Shown piece by piece: positions 1 through 8,534 of a stretch of DNA of 14,796 bases. Position 1 is the stretch's first letter. Each line of letters opens with the position of its first letter. The notes beneath the pieces were generated by a model that ran no database searches, was not told where the DNA came from, and saw nothing but the letters and a program-made list of their open reading frames with translations. The DNA comes from Temnopleurus reevesii (taxonomy: Eukaryota > Echinodermata > Echinoidea > Temnopleuroida > Temnopleuridae). The DNA is taken from positions 37,100-51,895 of the forward strand of contig BQKZ01001054.1 in NCBI GenBank assembly GCA_036244855.1, written 5' to 3'. The position numbers and the translations under genes are program-made.

Positions 1-15
1 CCCCCTCTCTCTCTA

Positions 16-58
<43 letters not shown>

Positions 59-107
59 CTCTCTCTCTCTCTTTCTCTCTCTCTCTACCTCTCTCTCTCT
101 CTCTCTT
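1..107. repeat. (CT)n microsatellite
   Basis: The first 107 bases are almost pure CT dinucleotides with a few interruptions (TAT, CGC, TTT, TAC). This is simple-sequence DNA with no coding potential. The (GA)-rich tract at the far right of the window is its complement in composition. Confidence 0.95.
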
Positions 108-1104
108 TATGATAACTCCTGGCGCTGAAGCAATCATTTCAATTAGTAGTATGATAACGAATACTTTTATTGTTATTTTTTTATTTCCATGCGAAAGTCC
201 TGAGGTACATAAATTGGATTGGAGTATGACAATAAAGAACAAATCGAGCAACGCCAAATCAATTGTAAGTGTCGCAAAATAATTCGTCCAAACATGCAAA
301 TTCAATATAATGAAGCAATTATATCTTACATTACAAACCTCATAACAATGTTATACATTCTGATAAAGCTTGTTCACATTCAAAATATACACTTTCAATT
401 TTGTGAAATCAAAATTGATTGGAATGGTGCCAACTATGAAAAATAAGATGCAGCAGTGGGAGCGCTATTTCGGAAGCAATTTTACCATTTTCTTTTAAAG
501 GAGAGACTACCCAAAAATGATATTTCTTTAACAGGAGTAGAAAATCAGATGAACAGAACAAAACAAGTTTGAGAAAGATCGTACAACAACAAGAAAGTTA
601 TGAATATTTTTATATTTAAACAAATTGGCAAATGATGACCTCATAGGTGCACAACTGACCATTTATTGTATTCTTATAAAATGCTACTTTTTCCAAAAAA
701 ATATATAATTTACTCAACACTTTAACTAAAGGATATCTTCATGGTAGATATGTAGATCCCCTATTTGCATGGTTACATTGATACAAGCTTTGGATCTTTC
801 TGTAGAAATGACAAGTTTTGCACCATAAATATAATAGAAATATTGGCTAGTATATAGTGCACTTATGATGTCGCCAAAATGGCAAAATGGCTGAAAATTT
901 CTACTACTTTGTTCATATTTTTCAAATCTCTAAAGACCATAGCTTGAGGAAAATCAACCAGGCTTCAATCGAGGGCTTGATATACATGTAGCATAAATAC
1001 AGATAACGGAATGTCAAATTCTCTCTCGTTACCATAATAAAAAGCACTAAACATTATTTATCCGCCCCCTCCCAATGCAGGGGTGGAAATGTGATCATAA
1101 TGGT
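108..1104. other. Non-coding stretch, no gene seen
   Basis: AT-rich sequence with frequent stops in all frames. A 75-residue frame at 219-446 begins at TTG, not ATG, and resembles no family I recognise. I looked here for the missing first GOSR1 coding exon (an ATG, a Trp-Glu pair, then a donor in phase 1) and found no convincing candidate. No promoter cluster or RNA gene was seen. Confidence 0.5.
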
Positions 1105-1824
1105 GATGACGACATGCTGTGTGCGTTGCCTCGTTTCACTTCATTGATTTACACAGTTTACTTATGTACCTAACAAAAATAGATATTAAATCGATGCATA
1201 AAATCGCCTATAAGTTATCAAGAACACAGTTAAAAATTATTTATGATGTGCTTAGATAACTAATGAAAGATAGACCTGGGAATAGTTTTATGCACATCTT
1301 ATCAATCATATTGCATAAATCGGGCCGAAAACACCTATACAGTGCGATCACTTTTCAACAGAATTTGCCGGTATCGCTAATTTATTAACCAATCAGCACT
1401 TCCATTGTTCATTGAATCTGCGCCTCCTAGGAATTTCCATTCATATACCCCGCTTGCCATGCTTGTACGCGCTATTCATCACGATCGCTTAATTATTTAC
1501 TTTACATTCTTGACAGATTATATTGCTCTGTCATTTCTGCCCTGAATAAATTACGACGGCTCGTTTCAAGAGTGAAAATCAAATTTACAATCTTAATCAC
1601 GTTTTAAGGAATTTTATTTGACGGAGTAACATAAATGTTAATTATACCAACTCTTTAACTATCTGAGCTCATCCATGTTCAATTTTCAGACACATACGAG
1701 CTTTAATTTTTGTGTTCTTGGCGATTTTGTGTATTAATGTAGGGAATATTTTCGTCATATACATAAGTAAACTGTGTAAATCACTGAAGTGAATCAAGAC
1801 AGCGGCACACAGCATGTCGTCATC
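1105..1824. mobile_element. Inverted-repeat (foldback/MITE-like) element, about 720 bp
   Basis: The arms 1105-1168 and 1760-1824 are imperfect reverse complements over about 64 bp. The shared blocks are GATGACGACATGCTGTGTG at the outer end and GATTTACACAGTTTACTTATGTA at the inner end, with short mismatched parts between. The interior (about 590 bp) has no long ORF, so this would be a non-autonomous element. It contains a good CCAAT box (AACCAATCAG, about 1387-1396). Outside the arms the similarity fades and I see no clear target-site duplication, so the true ends are uncertain. An ambiguous base (n) sits at 1842, just beyond the right arm. Confidence 0.65.
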
Positions 1825-2025
1825 AAGTTTTTCCTTCCCCGNGTGTCAAGTGAATGGGATGCAGAGAAGGGACCCAAATATTTTGAACGGCAAAAATGAG
1901 AGGGGTGTATATTCCAACTAGAATGACATTGTTCCTGGTCAGATTTTGCTGAGATCTTTCTCACACATAATCTTCAGGATATTAGTGATAATATCAGATT
2001 AAAATTTAATTGGATATTCTTTGAC

Positions 2026-2082
2026 TTCATGCTTTTTTCAAGCTGAAAGTTTAGGTGCGCAGACGTGCGACCTCTCATCATA
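2026..2082. repeat. Dispersed repeat, copy 1
   Basis: TTCATGCTTTTTT, CTGAAAGTTT, TAGGTGCGCAGAC and CACCTC-like/CATCA blocks occur in the same order at 3249-3332, in the same orientation and with small indels. This is a diverged pair of copies of an interspersed repeat about 1.2 kb apart. The family is not recognised. Confidence 0.55.
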
Positions 2083-2449
2083 CTAACTAAATTTGGATTT
2101 TATTTTAAGACGTTTCATTTAATGAATCATTTTACATTTATCTTCTTCCATGTCTTCTCTTCTTCTTGAGTTCTTCTTCTTTCGTTGGTTTCCTCCTGGT
2201 CAGGAGAACTGCAAAGTTAATCAATATTTACGCCTTTGAACATGTTGAAGTTTGATGGAAGTCTATGAAGGCACGCACATTATTTCTGAGCGAATATAAA
2301 ACAATAAAATAATCATTTAATCAAAGAATCTGGTATTACCGTATGAGGTCCAGTGTCCGGCCGCTTAAGCAGTTTTGCTCTTCCATAAGTCACAAGATCT
2401 ACCATTTCAAGTTTATTTTCAGATCATAATGTAGCCGAAATTCTGGGCT

Positions 2450-2730
2450 TTAAATTGATGTGCATAACCTAATGAATGGCGCCCGTATATTCGCGCAGCA
2501 ATCGGCGATCGTCAAGCGACATGGGGAGGATGTATTCGGCCACCTGCCTGGTGATTTGAACCTCCATAGGGATTGTGTTGAAGCGTACGTACGCTTATTT
2601 AAGCGCGCATTTAACCTAAGTGCGCGCCATGTGCGCGCCATAGACAAACTGCGCGCCATAGACAAACTGCATGAGGTTTTGTGGCCGGTTACACCCCCCT
2701 GGCCGGAAACCGGTCCTCGTACGGTACTCG
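2450..2730. other. CpG-rich patch of unknown origin
   Basis: An island much richer in GC and CpG than its surroundings, with many GCGC, CGCGC and CGATCG sites. It contains a perfect 16-bp palindrome, AAGCGTACGTACGCTT (2581-2596), next to a TATTTAAG. It is open for 98 codons on the + strand (2460-2756) and about 71 on the minus strand, but neither translation resembles a family I know, and low stop frequency is expected in GC-rich DNA. It could be a promoter/CpG patch for the gene to the right or a fragment of an inserted element. Confidence 0.4.
2622..2668. repeat. Short tandem repeat, 18-bp unit
   Basis: GCGCGCCATAGACAAACT occurs twice head to tail (2633-2650 and 2651-2668), preceded by a partial unit GCGCGCCAT (2622-2630). 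It lies inside the CpG-rich patch. Confidence 0.85.
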
Positions 2731-3248
2731 AAAGAGAATACTCTGAAGAATATTGAGCCTTTAAAAATTGAGCAGAAAAAAGCGCAAAAATTATCTATAA
2801 ATATGAGAAACAGTTTCCGACAATGTCTTTCAAACTGTAGTAGATCGGGGAACACATTTTAAGGCACACACTGCGGAGCAAATAAAGGATATTTATCAAC
2901 TTTTATTGCTGTATTTGTTACTTTCTACTGTCACAAAAACTTATAAGGTTTATATGAAATAGCCTAAAATAATTGGGATTTGTAAAGACCTACGATTTTG
3001 TGCTTGATTCTTGGCAACATGAGCAATAAATTATATTCGCAAAAGCTTCCTTAGTCCCATGCATCGAGAAGTCATAGAGTTTGCCTAGCGAGTATTTGCC
3101 CATAAACTGTTAACACAGTGCGCATCTTTGATGCACGCCTTAATATACCCGGGCCTCTATATGAGAGGACCGTACAATCTTTGAATGTATTTCTCAATCT
3201 AAATATAATTTTGAAATTTTCAACTTTTGAGAGAACGAAAAGATTGAG

Positions 3249-3332
3249 TTCATGCTTTTTTTTTAGTAGCTATGGGTGTATACTGAAAGTTTTTTAGGTG
3301 TGCAGACAGTAATGTTACACCTCCCATCACAC
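3249..3332. repeat. Dispersed repeat, copy 2
   Basis: Second copy of the repeat at 2026-2082, with an expanded T run and insertions. The shared order is TTCATGC, T-run, CTGAAAGTTT, TAGGTGTGCAGAC, then CACCTCCCATCACAC. It lies about 330 bp before the first visible coding exon. Confidence 0.55.
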
Positions 3333-3660
3333 AAAAATAGAAAAGAAAGTTGAAATTCGTTGATTACAAGAAGAATGGTAGAACGATGGAAACTGGAAAA
3401 AGAAAAAAAATGGATGGAATCTGAAGGAAGGTAGGTCTAGAAAAGAATAATTAATAGGAGGTACGCGAAGTGAAAAAATAACCTAGGAAGGAAGAAGTGA
3501 AGGACAAGGATCTCCATATCAGAATGAGATCTAGGGACCTATACATAAAAAAGATCACCTGAAATTGTATCTTTGCTTGAACATTGATTAAATTCTTGTT
3601 TGGAAATTTTCTACCCTCCAATTTGTTGAATTTTTTATCATTTATTTCTCTCAATTACAG

Positions 3661-3769
3661 ACTTGCGGAAGAGAGCCAGGCAGCTTGAGAATGAGATTGA
3701 CCTGAAACTAGTTTCATTCAGCAAACTTGGCACCAGCTTTAGTGCCATCAGATCAAGTGATTTAGACAG
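3661..3769 (+). CDS. GOSR1: GOSR1 coding exon 2 (numbering assumes one upstream coding exon)
   Basis: Residues 1-37 of the visible protein: the N-terminal helix with LRKRARQLENEIDLKLVSFS. The acceptor is ATTACAG|AC, so the exon starts with the last two bases of a split codon, expected to be Asp (G|AC). The donor is AG|GTAGGC, leaving phase 2. The reading frame and the conserved Leu-Arg-Lys / Gln-Leu-Glu-Asn block match the start of the animal family just after its Trp-Glu-Asp. Confidence 0.95.
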
Positions 3770-6700
3770 GTAGGCCTATGCAAACTTTAACTTCATGATC
3801 TCATTAACCCTTTCTCACAACTGAACTGCCAAAAACTGCTCCTCCCATTACTGACCACCCAAAACATTTTCAACAGGCTTCTGTAACCTTGGTAACCATT
3901 CTTTTAGGGCTATAAATGATATATTTGGTATGTGTGCAATCTTTATTTCTTTTGTTCAGAAAACAATCCTGCAAGAAAGTAACATGTTCAGAATTAAGAC
4001 CTTCCAGTGAGTAAGAGGAATCTTGTACATCTATACAGTGGAACCTCGTTATAAAGAGGTCTGATATAGCGAGATACCTGTTATAACAAGGTGGTTTTAT
4101 TGGTTCCGGGTATTTATAGTTCTTTGTTTTTTACCCTGATATAGTGAGGAACCTGATATAACAAGGTAATTTTCATGGTCCGAAGGACCTCGTTATAAAG
4201 AGGTTTCACTGGATTTGCTAATGGGTTAGTTCAGAGAAAAAACTTCATGATCTTGCAGAGAACTATAATTTGTTGGGTAAAATTGTCAAAATTAGATATC
4301 TTTTAAATCATTGAAATGCAAGTTGTTCTGTGATGATGTACCATACCATACTACATGTATGATGATCATCTTAAATTCTTCTGAGAGAGTGCTAAAATGT
4401 TGTTTCTGTATTTCATGATATTGTTCTTCCAATTTTTATTGGCTTTGTAGGGAACATCCCTCTAAATTTCTTGAAAATGCAGGTGTCAGCTTAAATGTGA
4501 ATGTTGATCCATCATTTGCTGGGATGAAAATCGGTACTGGTATCGTTAATTGGGAAATACATCTAATTAAAACAATTCTAGGTCGACATCACCTGTCATA
4601 TACCTGGGAGAATGCTGCAAAAGGGCTTGAATAGTCCAAGTCCAATGCAAGTTTGTGTAAGCTCTCTCTTCCAAAAAAAATTATGCCTGTAGGTTTGCCA
4701 ACTCAAGGAGCCCATTATAGACCTGTGAAAATCAAAACTTTAAAATTCATAACCTTTGAACGGATCACCCGATTTTACTGAGAGTTTGGTCATTGTATTC
4801 TTTTTCATTCACTGATAGCACATTGAATTCTGCCAGTTTGATTCCAGTATTTTTCCCCTCTCTTTTGTTTTTTTGTCAATAGCTCAGACACAGCACCTCT
4901 TCTAAATGCTTCCAACAGTGAACACATGTTTCATACAATGGCGATGGAGATAGAACAATTATTAAACAAGGTAAGAAAGATCTAAAAGTGCAAGGAAAAT
5001 CTGTAACCTTAACATAGAGAAAAGAATAGAGTTAGTTGTAATATAAAGTTTATACAGTGTCTCAGCAAAATAGGGTCAACTTTAAAGTTAGTTCTAATAT
5101 TAAAAAATATTCAATGATCTTGATAACAAATTCATATCGATTTCAGTAGTGACAAGACAAAAAAAACGACGGAAAAGATAGCAAAAAAGTGATATTAGGG
5201 CATTGTTATTCTTCACAGCTATGAGATGTGATCGATAGATTGACAGTCTACCCGAGCAGCGGTAAATATTGATTTGTGCTGAAGGGTCCGATTGCCTGCC
5301 AGGAACCAATCGTCTATGAAACCGACAGTATATTCATTGGGTATCCAACCGCCGTTTTGTAATAAACAAAGCAGAGGCAATGAGAAAACGTCAATATTAC
5401 GCCTACTTGTATGAGTTCCACAAGAAAATGTAAAAACAAGATACAAAAATAGCAAACAGATGTTCTAGAATCTTATTTTTTTTTTTAGCTTTCAGATATC
5501 AACGATAGAATGGCGGACTATGCCGGTAGTGTGTCCGTTGCGTCCCCAAGTGCCGCTTTGCTGCATACGCTACAAAGGCATCGAGATATCCTCAAAGACT
5601 ATACCCATGAGTTCCACAAGACCAAGGCCAACATAGAGGCCTGCCGGGAGAGGGAGGAGCTGATGGGGTCGGTCCAGAAAGAGATCGATAGATACAAGAG
5701 CTCGTCGGGGCTCAACAGGAGAACCGATCTTTATCTCAAGGAAAACGAACATATACGCAAGTAAGAATCATCATTTTTCAGATCTACCAATCAAATATCA
5801 CATGATAGTATATTACGCTTGTAAATAAAGGGATATGGTGGGAAACTGTTTTATTTCGATCAATACTGTATGATACTAAATAGAATCATCATTGCCAAAA
5901 AGTGTGTTAAAAAGTTAAAAGTTTCCAATTTGTGTGAACAAGTAGTGATTTCTAAATATTTTCATTTAAAAAATTTTCTGCATCAAAATGCAAATGTTTT
6001 TTTTTTTGCAGCAGTTTGTTCTCTTTCTGCTCATGCAACATGAATATATTTCAGAGCATATAATCAAAAGTTGTGTTTACTACAAACACAAATTGTGTTC
6101 AATTTACTGGCTCCAGAGGATTGAGTCATCATGAGCATATTCTCAAGTAAATTATTACATGTTGGTGTTTAATCCATGAATGATTCTATAGCATTGTTTA
6201 TTTAAAAAAAAATCTTTTTCTGAATCTTTTCATTTTTACCCTTTGACCATTAAACTGCCTGAAACCGCCCTCCTACTACTCACTTAACTGCCTGAAACAA
6301 CCCTTTATCTTCAAAGCAATATTTTATTCATTCTTGTAGGGCTTTAATAATAAATTTGGTACGTTCATGGTCCTCATGATCTCAAGATGATGATTCTACA
6401 AAGAAAGCTATGAACATGCTCAGAATCATTTCAAATTGTTCTAATGCATCAGAGACAGTAATAATGTTACACCTTCATGTGAGTTTTCTTTCTCTTGTAT
6501 ACAATCCCTGGTTGCTAATGGGGTAATGCAGCATCAATGCATGCTTGATTTGATCCTTCTAGTCTCTTTGTTGATAGTACCGATGAGTGCCTGCATATTA
6601 ATATTTGCTTCCAAATTTTTTCTCCACTTTTTCAACAGTTCAGAAAGAATAGCAGATGAAACAATAAGGTAAGCCCTTGATCCCTTATCTTAGGAGAAAT

Positions 6701-8445
6701 ATAATGGAGATATTTGATTTGTTGCCAGTCTATGAAAAAGACAACAAACAAACTACACAAGTATTTTTAATATATCAGACAACGTTATCGAGAGTTATTA
6801 GTTATCAAATGTTACTGAAATCTTTGTTGGTAACTTTGAGTAGGCAGCATTGCCAACATCTGTCTTATGATGATGCACAACTTGTAATTCGTAGACTTCT
6901 ATTTAGAGCTACTTGCTTTATTTTCAAGAAAATTGATTACTATTACATGGTCACTTACACTTTGCAAGGCTCTGAGTGCCTTGATCATCTAATTAGGATG
7001 GAAAGTGCGCTAGATAACATCCATGTATTATTACTATTATTATTATCATTATTAATTTGATAATAATTCCTTATTACCCTGTATATATGTACTTTTTTAT
7101 CTGAATGAAATAAATTGAAATTGAATTGATTGATTATTTGACCATTGCATAAAATTCCATCAGTAGTTTCCTTGTGAGAATATGAAAGATTGCCATCAAA
7201 TATAATTAAGCACATTCTCTCATGAAAATCCATTACATCCTCTTAAAGTGTCGCCATGGCAACCAAGGAAAACCTGAGTGCCCAGAAATCAACTCTGAAG
7301 AAGATATCTACAAGCATGAACTCCATGGCCAGTATCCTTTGCATATAGATGGACATTTGGTGTCTATTAGGGAAAGTCTCCCCCCCCCCCCTCAAATAAA
7401 AAAGCTTGATTAATGATAATGATAATAAGCTACACTTGTATAGCAACCTACACGGGAGAGAATGTGAAGAGGAAAAAATGAAATTACTTGAAGTTCAGGG
7501 ACTGTGATGAGAAGTTTTTCTTCTGTATTGGTCACCACATTCATTGCTTTGACATACCTCTAAACTTCATTCTTGTCAAATATTGCCATCCTGTCAGTGT
7601 GAGAAAAAAAAATAATGGACTCAAAACAGAACAAGCAAACCAACCATCAAACTATCAATTTGATAGAATTCATGTGGCATATATTGCTTGTGTGTGTGTG
7701 TGTGGGGGGGGGGGGGAGGGGGGTTGTAAATGAAGTTATTTATATGTTTATTGTTCGTTTATTCATTACTTCTATGTTACGTTTTATTTGTGCAGGGTAG
7801 CCCTATCAGCATTCAAAGACTGTTTCCCGGGGGACCTTGTGAACCAATATGTACAAATATCTCAATCTGGACAAATATTTCTCTCCCCGAAATCTCAGAT
7901 CGGCTCAGAAATACCTCTTACAGTGCCCTAACGTGCATGCAAAGTTTTATGGAGAGCGGTCATTTTCTCATGCTGCTCAGTAACTCTGGAACAATTTCCC
8001 CTCTAACTTAAAAAACTCACCCACAATACCGAAATTTAAATCCTCCTTGAAAACCTATCTATTCAAAAAGCACTACAAATGGCTTTGTCCCAATTGAATG
8101 TCATCTTTAATCTCCTAGCTTTCATTTCTTTAAGCGCATAGAGACGCAATGGCAGTGATATGCGCTATATAAGCAACGTTTTATTATTATTATATTATTA
8201 TTAAATACAAAGAAACAAAATAATTGCAAAAACAAACAAATGTGTTGTAAACCTTATAGTATTAGAGGCATTCTCTGACAGTTTTGTAGATGTCTTTCCT
8301 TAACCAAGTTCTTTCTCCAGATCGCTTTCCCATGCTAAATAGCCTAATCCAGAGGATAAACCTTCGTAAGAGGAGAGACTCCCTAATACTTGGCGGAGTG
8401 ATCGCCGTTTGTATCGTTCTCTTACTCTGGTATGCATTCCGGTGA
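3661..8445 (+). CDS. GOSR1: Golgi SNAP receptor complex member 1 (GS28), six of about seven coding exons
   Basis: Qb-SNARE of the Golgi. It pairs with syntaxin-5, Ykt6 or Bet1, and GS15 in ER-Golgi and intra-Golgi vesicle fusion (family knowledge). Exons 3661-3769, 4883-4970, 5489-5760, 6639-6668, 7249-7331 and 8321-8445 join in frame to 235 residues plus TGA. The match to the animal family runs throughout: LRKRARQLENE near the start, then DTAPLLN, a block with LLHTLQRHRDIL and THEFHKTKAN, LMGSV, and SLIQRINLRKRRDSLILGG before the membrane anchor. The SNARE motif covers roughly residues 155-214, with the zero-layer Gln at about 179. The hydrophobic tail is residues 216-234, followed by one Arg and the stop. 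The human protein is about 250 residues, so only about 10 N-terminal residues (the first exon) are missing. All introns are GT-AG. Identity is very secure. The missing start is the main gap. Confidence 0.96.
3803..4235. repeat. Dispersed intronic repeat, copy A (interrupted by a MITE)
   Basis: Shares a series of collinear blocks with 6241-6530: GAACTGCC / AAACTGCC, TAGGGCTATAAATGAT / TAGGGCTTTAATAATA followed by ATTTGGTA, AAGAAAG then ACATG(T/C)TCAGAAT, CTTGTA, and TTGCTAATGGG. The pogo-like MITE at 4036-4211 splits this copy just before the last block. The family is unknown. It lies in the intron after exon 2. Confidence 0.6.
4036..4211. mobile_element. pogo/Tigger-like MITE, copy 1 (176 bp)
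   Basis: Terminal inverted repeats: CAGTGGAACCTCGTTATAA at the left and, reading inward from the right, CAGTGAAACCTCTTTATAA. Both continue with GAGGTC. The CAGTG...CCTCGTTATAA terminus is that of Tc1/mariner-superfamily pogo/Tigger elements. The left flank ends in TA, the expected target. The right flank is GGA, so the second TA has been lost. Internal GATATAACAAGGT repeats mirror the ends. There is no ORF. A second copy of almost the same length lies at 12793-12969. Confidence 0.85.
4300..4882. other. Rest of intron 2, no gene seen
   Basis: AT-rich intron sequence ending in a T-rich tract and CAATAG acceptor. A stretch around 4735-4800 has the look of an interspersed repeat, but there is no second copy in the window to prove it. 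Confidence 0.4.
4883..4970 (+). CDS. GOSR1: GOSR1 coding exon 3
   Basis: Residues 37-66. The acceptor CAATAG|C completes a Ser codon (AG|C), followed by SDTAPLLNASNSEHMFHTMA and a helix ending EIEQLLNK. The donor is AAG|GTAAGA, phase 0. The Asp-Thr-x-Pro-Leu-Leu-Asn and Met-x-Ile-Glu-Gln-Leu-Leu motifs match the family's linker and second helix. Confidence 0.95.
4971..5310. other. Left part of intron 3, no gene seen
   Basis: Intron sequence with no features of its own. The right part of the same intron holds a decayed copy of exon 4. Confidence 0.4.
5314..5435 (+). pseudogene. Decayed duplicate of part of GOSR1 exon 4
   Basis: Reading from a TAT codon at 5314, the frame gives YETDSIFIGYPTAVL, which aligns with one gap to the exon-4 segment YAGSVSVASPSAALL. 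It then hits stops at 5360, 5363 and 5381, with Gln-Arg still aligned between them. After a net 5-nt insertion a 15-base exact match follows: ATGAGTTCCACAAGA at 5411-5425 and at 5607-5621 in exon 4. By eye, identity is about 55-67% in the two segments before the exact match. The stops and frameshift rule out coding. The other reading is chance similarity, made less likely by collinearity. It sits immediately before the real exon, as expected for a tandem exon duplication. Confidence 0.55.
5489..5760 (+). CDS. GOSR1: GOSR1 coding exon 4 (largest)
   Basis: Residues 67-156. A T-rich tract and TTTTTTAG acceptor give LSDINDRMADYAGS, then the most conserved part of the family: LLHTLQRHRDILKDYTHEFH, KTKAN, REREELMGSV, YKSSSGLNRRTDLYLKE and HIR. 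The donor AA|GTAAGA leaves phase 2. The upstream AG at 5487-5488 is chosen over CTTTCAG at 5495 because it restores the two residues (Leu-Ser) expected before the Asp and keeps phase 0. An ATG inside the exon opens a frame on its own, but it is internal to the protein, not a start. Confidence 0.97.
5761..6240. other. Left part of intron 4, no gene seen
   Basis: AT-rich intron sequence with T and A runs. No repeat pair or coding signal was recognised before the repeat copy that starts at about 6241. Confidence 0.4.
6241..6530. repeat. Dispersed intronic repeat, copy B (uninterrupted)
   Basis: Partner of the copy at 3803-4235 in the same orientation. It ends with CTTGTATACAATCCCTGG followed by TTGCTAATGGGG. 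The join corresponds to the place where copy A carries the 176-bp pogo-like MITE, so this copy shows the approximate empty site. Confidence 0.6.
6639..6668 (+). CDS. GOSR1: GOSR1 coding exon 5 (30-nt micro-exon)
   Basis: Acceptor TTCAACAG|T completes Asn (AA|T). Then come SERIADETI and a Ser split across the next intron (AG|T). The donor is AG|GTAAGC. The animal family has NSxRxxxETIS at the same point, with the same spacing, so the 30-nt exon is needed to keep frame and the start of the SNARE motif. It is too short to be found as an ORF. Confidence 0.93.
7020..7130 (+). mobile_element. Possible non-LTR retrotransposon 3' tail
   Basis: A TTATTACTATTATTATTATC run is followed by CCCTGTATATATGTAC, then ATGAAATAAATTGAAATTGAATTGATTGATT. 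Endings of the type AATAAATTGAATTGAATTG are common at the 3' ends of CR1/Jockey-type elements in marine invertebrates. No RT-like sequence remains upstream. The open 127-codon frame at 6677-7060 resembles nothing I know. Confidence 0.35.
7249..7331 (+). CDS. GOSR1: GOSR1 coding exon 6 (SNARE core)
   Basis: Residues 167-195. The acceptor CTTAAAG|T is weak in pyrimidines but completes the Ser. Then come VAMATKENLSAQKSTLKKIS and TSMNSMA, with a split Asn (A|AT) at the end. The donor GCCA|GTATCC is weaker than the others. The Gln in SAQKS (codon 7283-7285) is the expected zero-layer Gln of a Q-SNARE. Animal homologues have ATKEN and the same hydrophobic heptads here. Confidence 0.94.
7380..7450 (-). 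repeat. Poly-C tract and short L2-like tail fragment
   Basis: About 11 consecutive C (7380-7391) are followed by TAATGATAATGATAATAAG and CTACACTTGTATAGCAACC. In reverse complement this reads GGTTGCTATACAAGTGTAG then TTATTATCATTATCATTA. It resembles the GCGCTATATAAG plus TTATTAT ending of the element at 8160-8200. The fragment is too short to be sure. Confidence 0.35.
7689..7724. repeat. (TG)n followed by poly-G tract
   Basis: Alternating TG (7689-7703) runs into 13 consecutive G, an A, then six more G. This is simple sequence inside intron 6, and the G runs could fold into a quadruplex on the sense strand. Confidence 0.9.
7835..8200 (+). mobile_element. 5'-truncated L2/CR1-like non-LTR retrotransposon, 3' end
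   Basis: Frame-corrected reading gives the typical C-terminus of a CR1/L2-clade reverse transcriptase: KYLLQCPNVHAKFYGERSFS, HAA, a stop, then LWNNFPSNLKNSPTIPKF and KSSLKTYLF, ending at a TGA near 8096-8098. A 3' UTR follows with a stem AGCGCAT (8133-8139) / ATGCGCT (8160-8166) and a TTATTATTATT tail. At least one in-frame stop makes it a dead copy. The stem plus TATATAA and the trinucleotide tail probably form the RT recognition end. It lies in intron 6 in the sense direction. The family assignment (L2 or CR1) is tentative. Confidence 0.8.
8321..8445 (+). CDS. GOSR1: GOSR1 last coding exon (membrane anchor)
   Basis: The acceptor TTTCTCCAG|AT completes Asn. Residues 196-235 follow: RFPMLNSLIQRINLRKRRDS, then the hydrophobic segment LILGGVIAVCIVLLLWYAF, one Arg and TGA (8443-8445). 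This is the end of the SNARE motif, a basic membrane-proximal stretch and the C-terminal transmembrane anchor. The family normally ends with one residue after Tyr-Ala-Phe, so the stop is in the expected place. The minus-strand open frame across this exon (8262-8618) is an antisense shadow. Confidence 0.96.
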
Positions 8446-8534
8446 ACTAAACATTGCGTGATGAACTCTACAGGAAGTATACGTGATGGATTGCTGGTTG
8501 ATAGTCGTTGTGTGGAACTCGCGAAGCTTGGATG

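Larger units (their letters stand above)
1825..3660. other. Non-coding stretch upstream of first visible GOSR1 exon
   Basis: No gene can be supported here. It contains a diverged direct-repeat pair, a CpG-rich patch and ordinary AT-rich sequence. If the gene keeps the usual animal layout, one short coding exon (about 10 residues, ending in phase 1 so that G joins AC to make Asp) lies here or further left. I could not find it. A donor-like GTAGGT at about 3431 follows an open frame, but its phase and the lack of a usable ATG argue against it. Confidence 0.45.

Noticed and set aside
219..446. 75-codon frame at the left
   Set aside because: No ATG start, no similarity, and joining it through GTAAGT to exon 2 gives no family-like N-terminus.
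1105..1824. CRISPR-like or phage-type repeat array
   Set aside because: Only two arms, in inverted orientation, in an animal genome. No regular spacing of repeats anywhere in the window.
3379..3430. ATG frame followed by AGG|TAGGT as the missing first exon
   Set aside because: The ATG frame would join exon 2 in the wrong phase and hit a stop. The frame with the right phase has no ATG.
6677..7060. 127-codon + strand frame in intron 5
   Set aside because: Starts just after a verified splice donor, resembles no family and ends in trinucleotide repeats. Treated as chance.
7730..8011. 93-codon + strand frame with a hydrophobic start
   Set aside because: Overlaps the retrotransposon relic in the wrong frame. 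The real RT-like frame is a different one and carries a stop.
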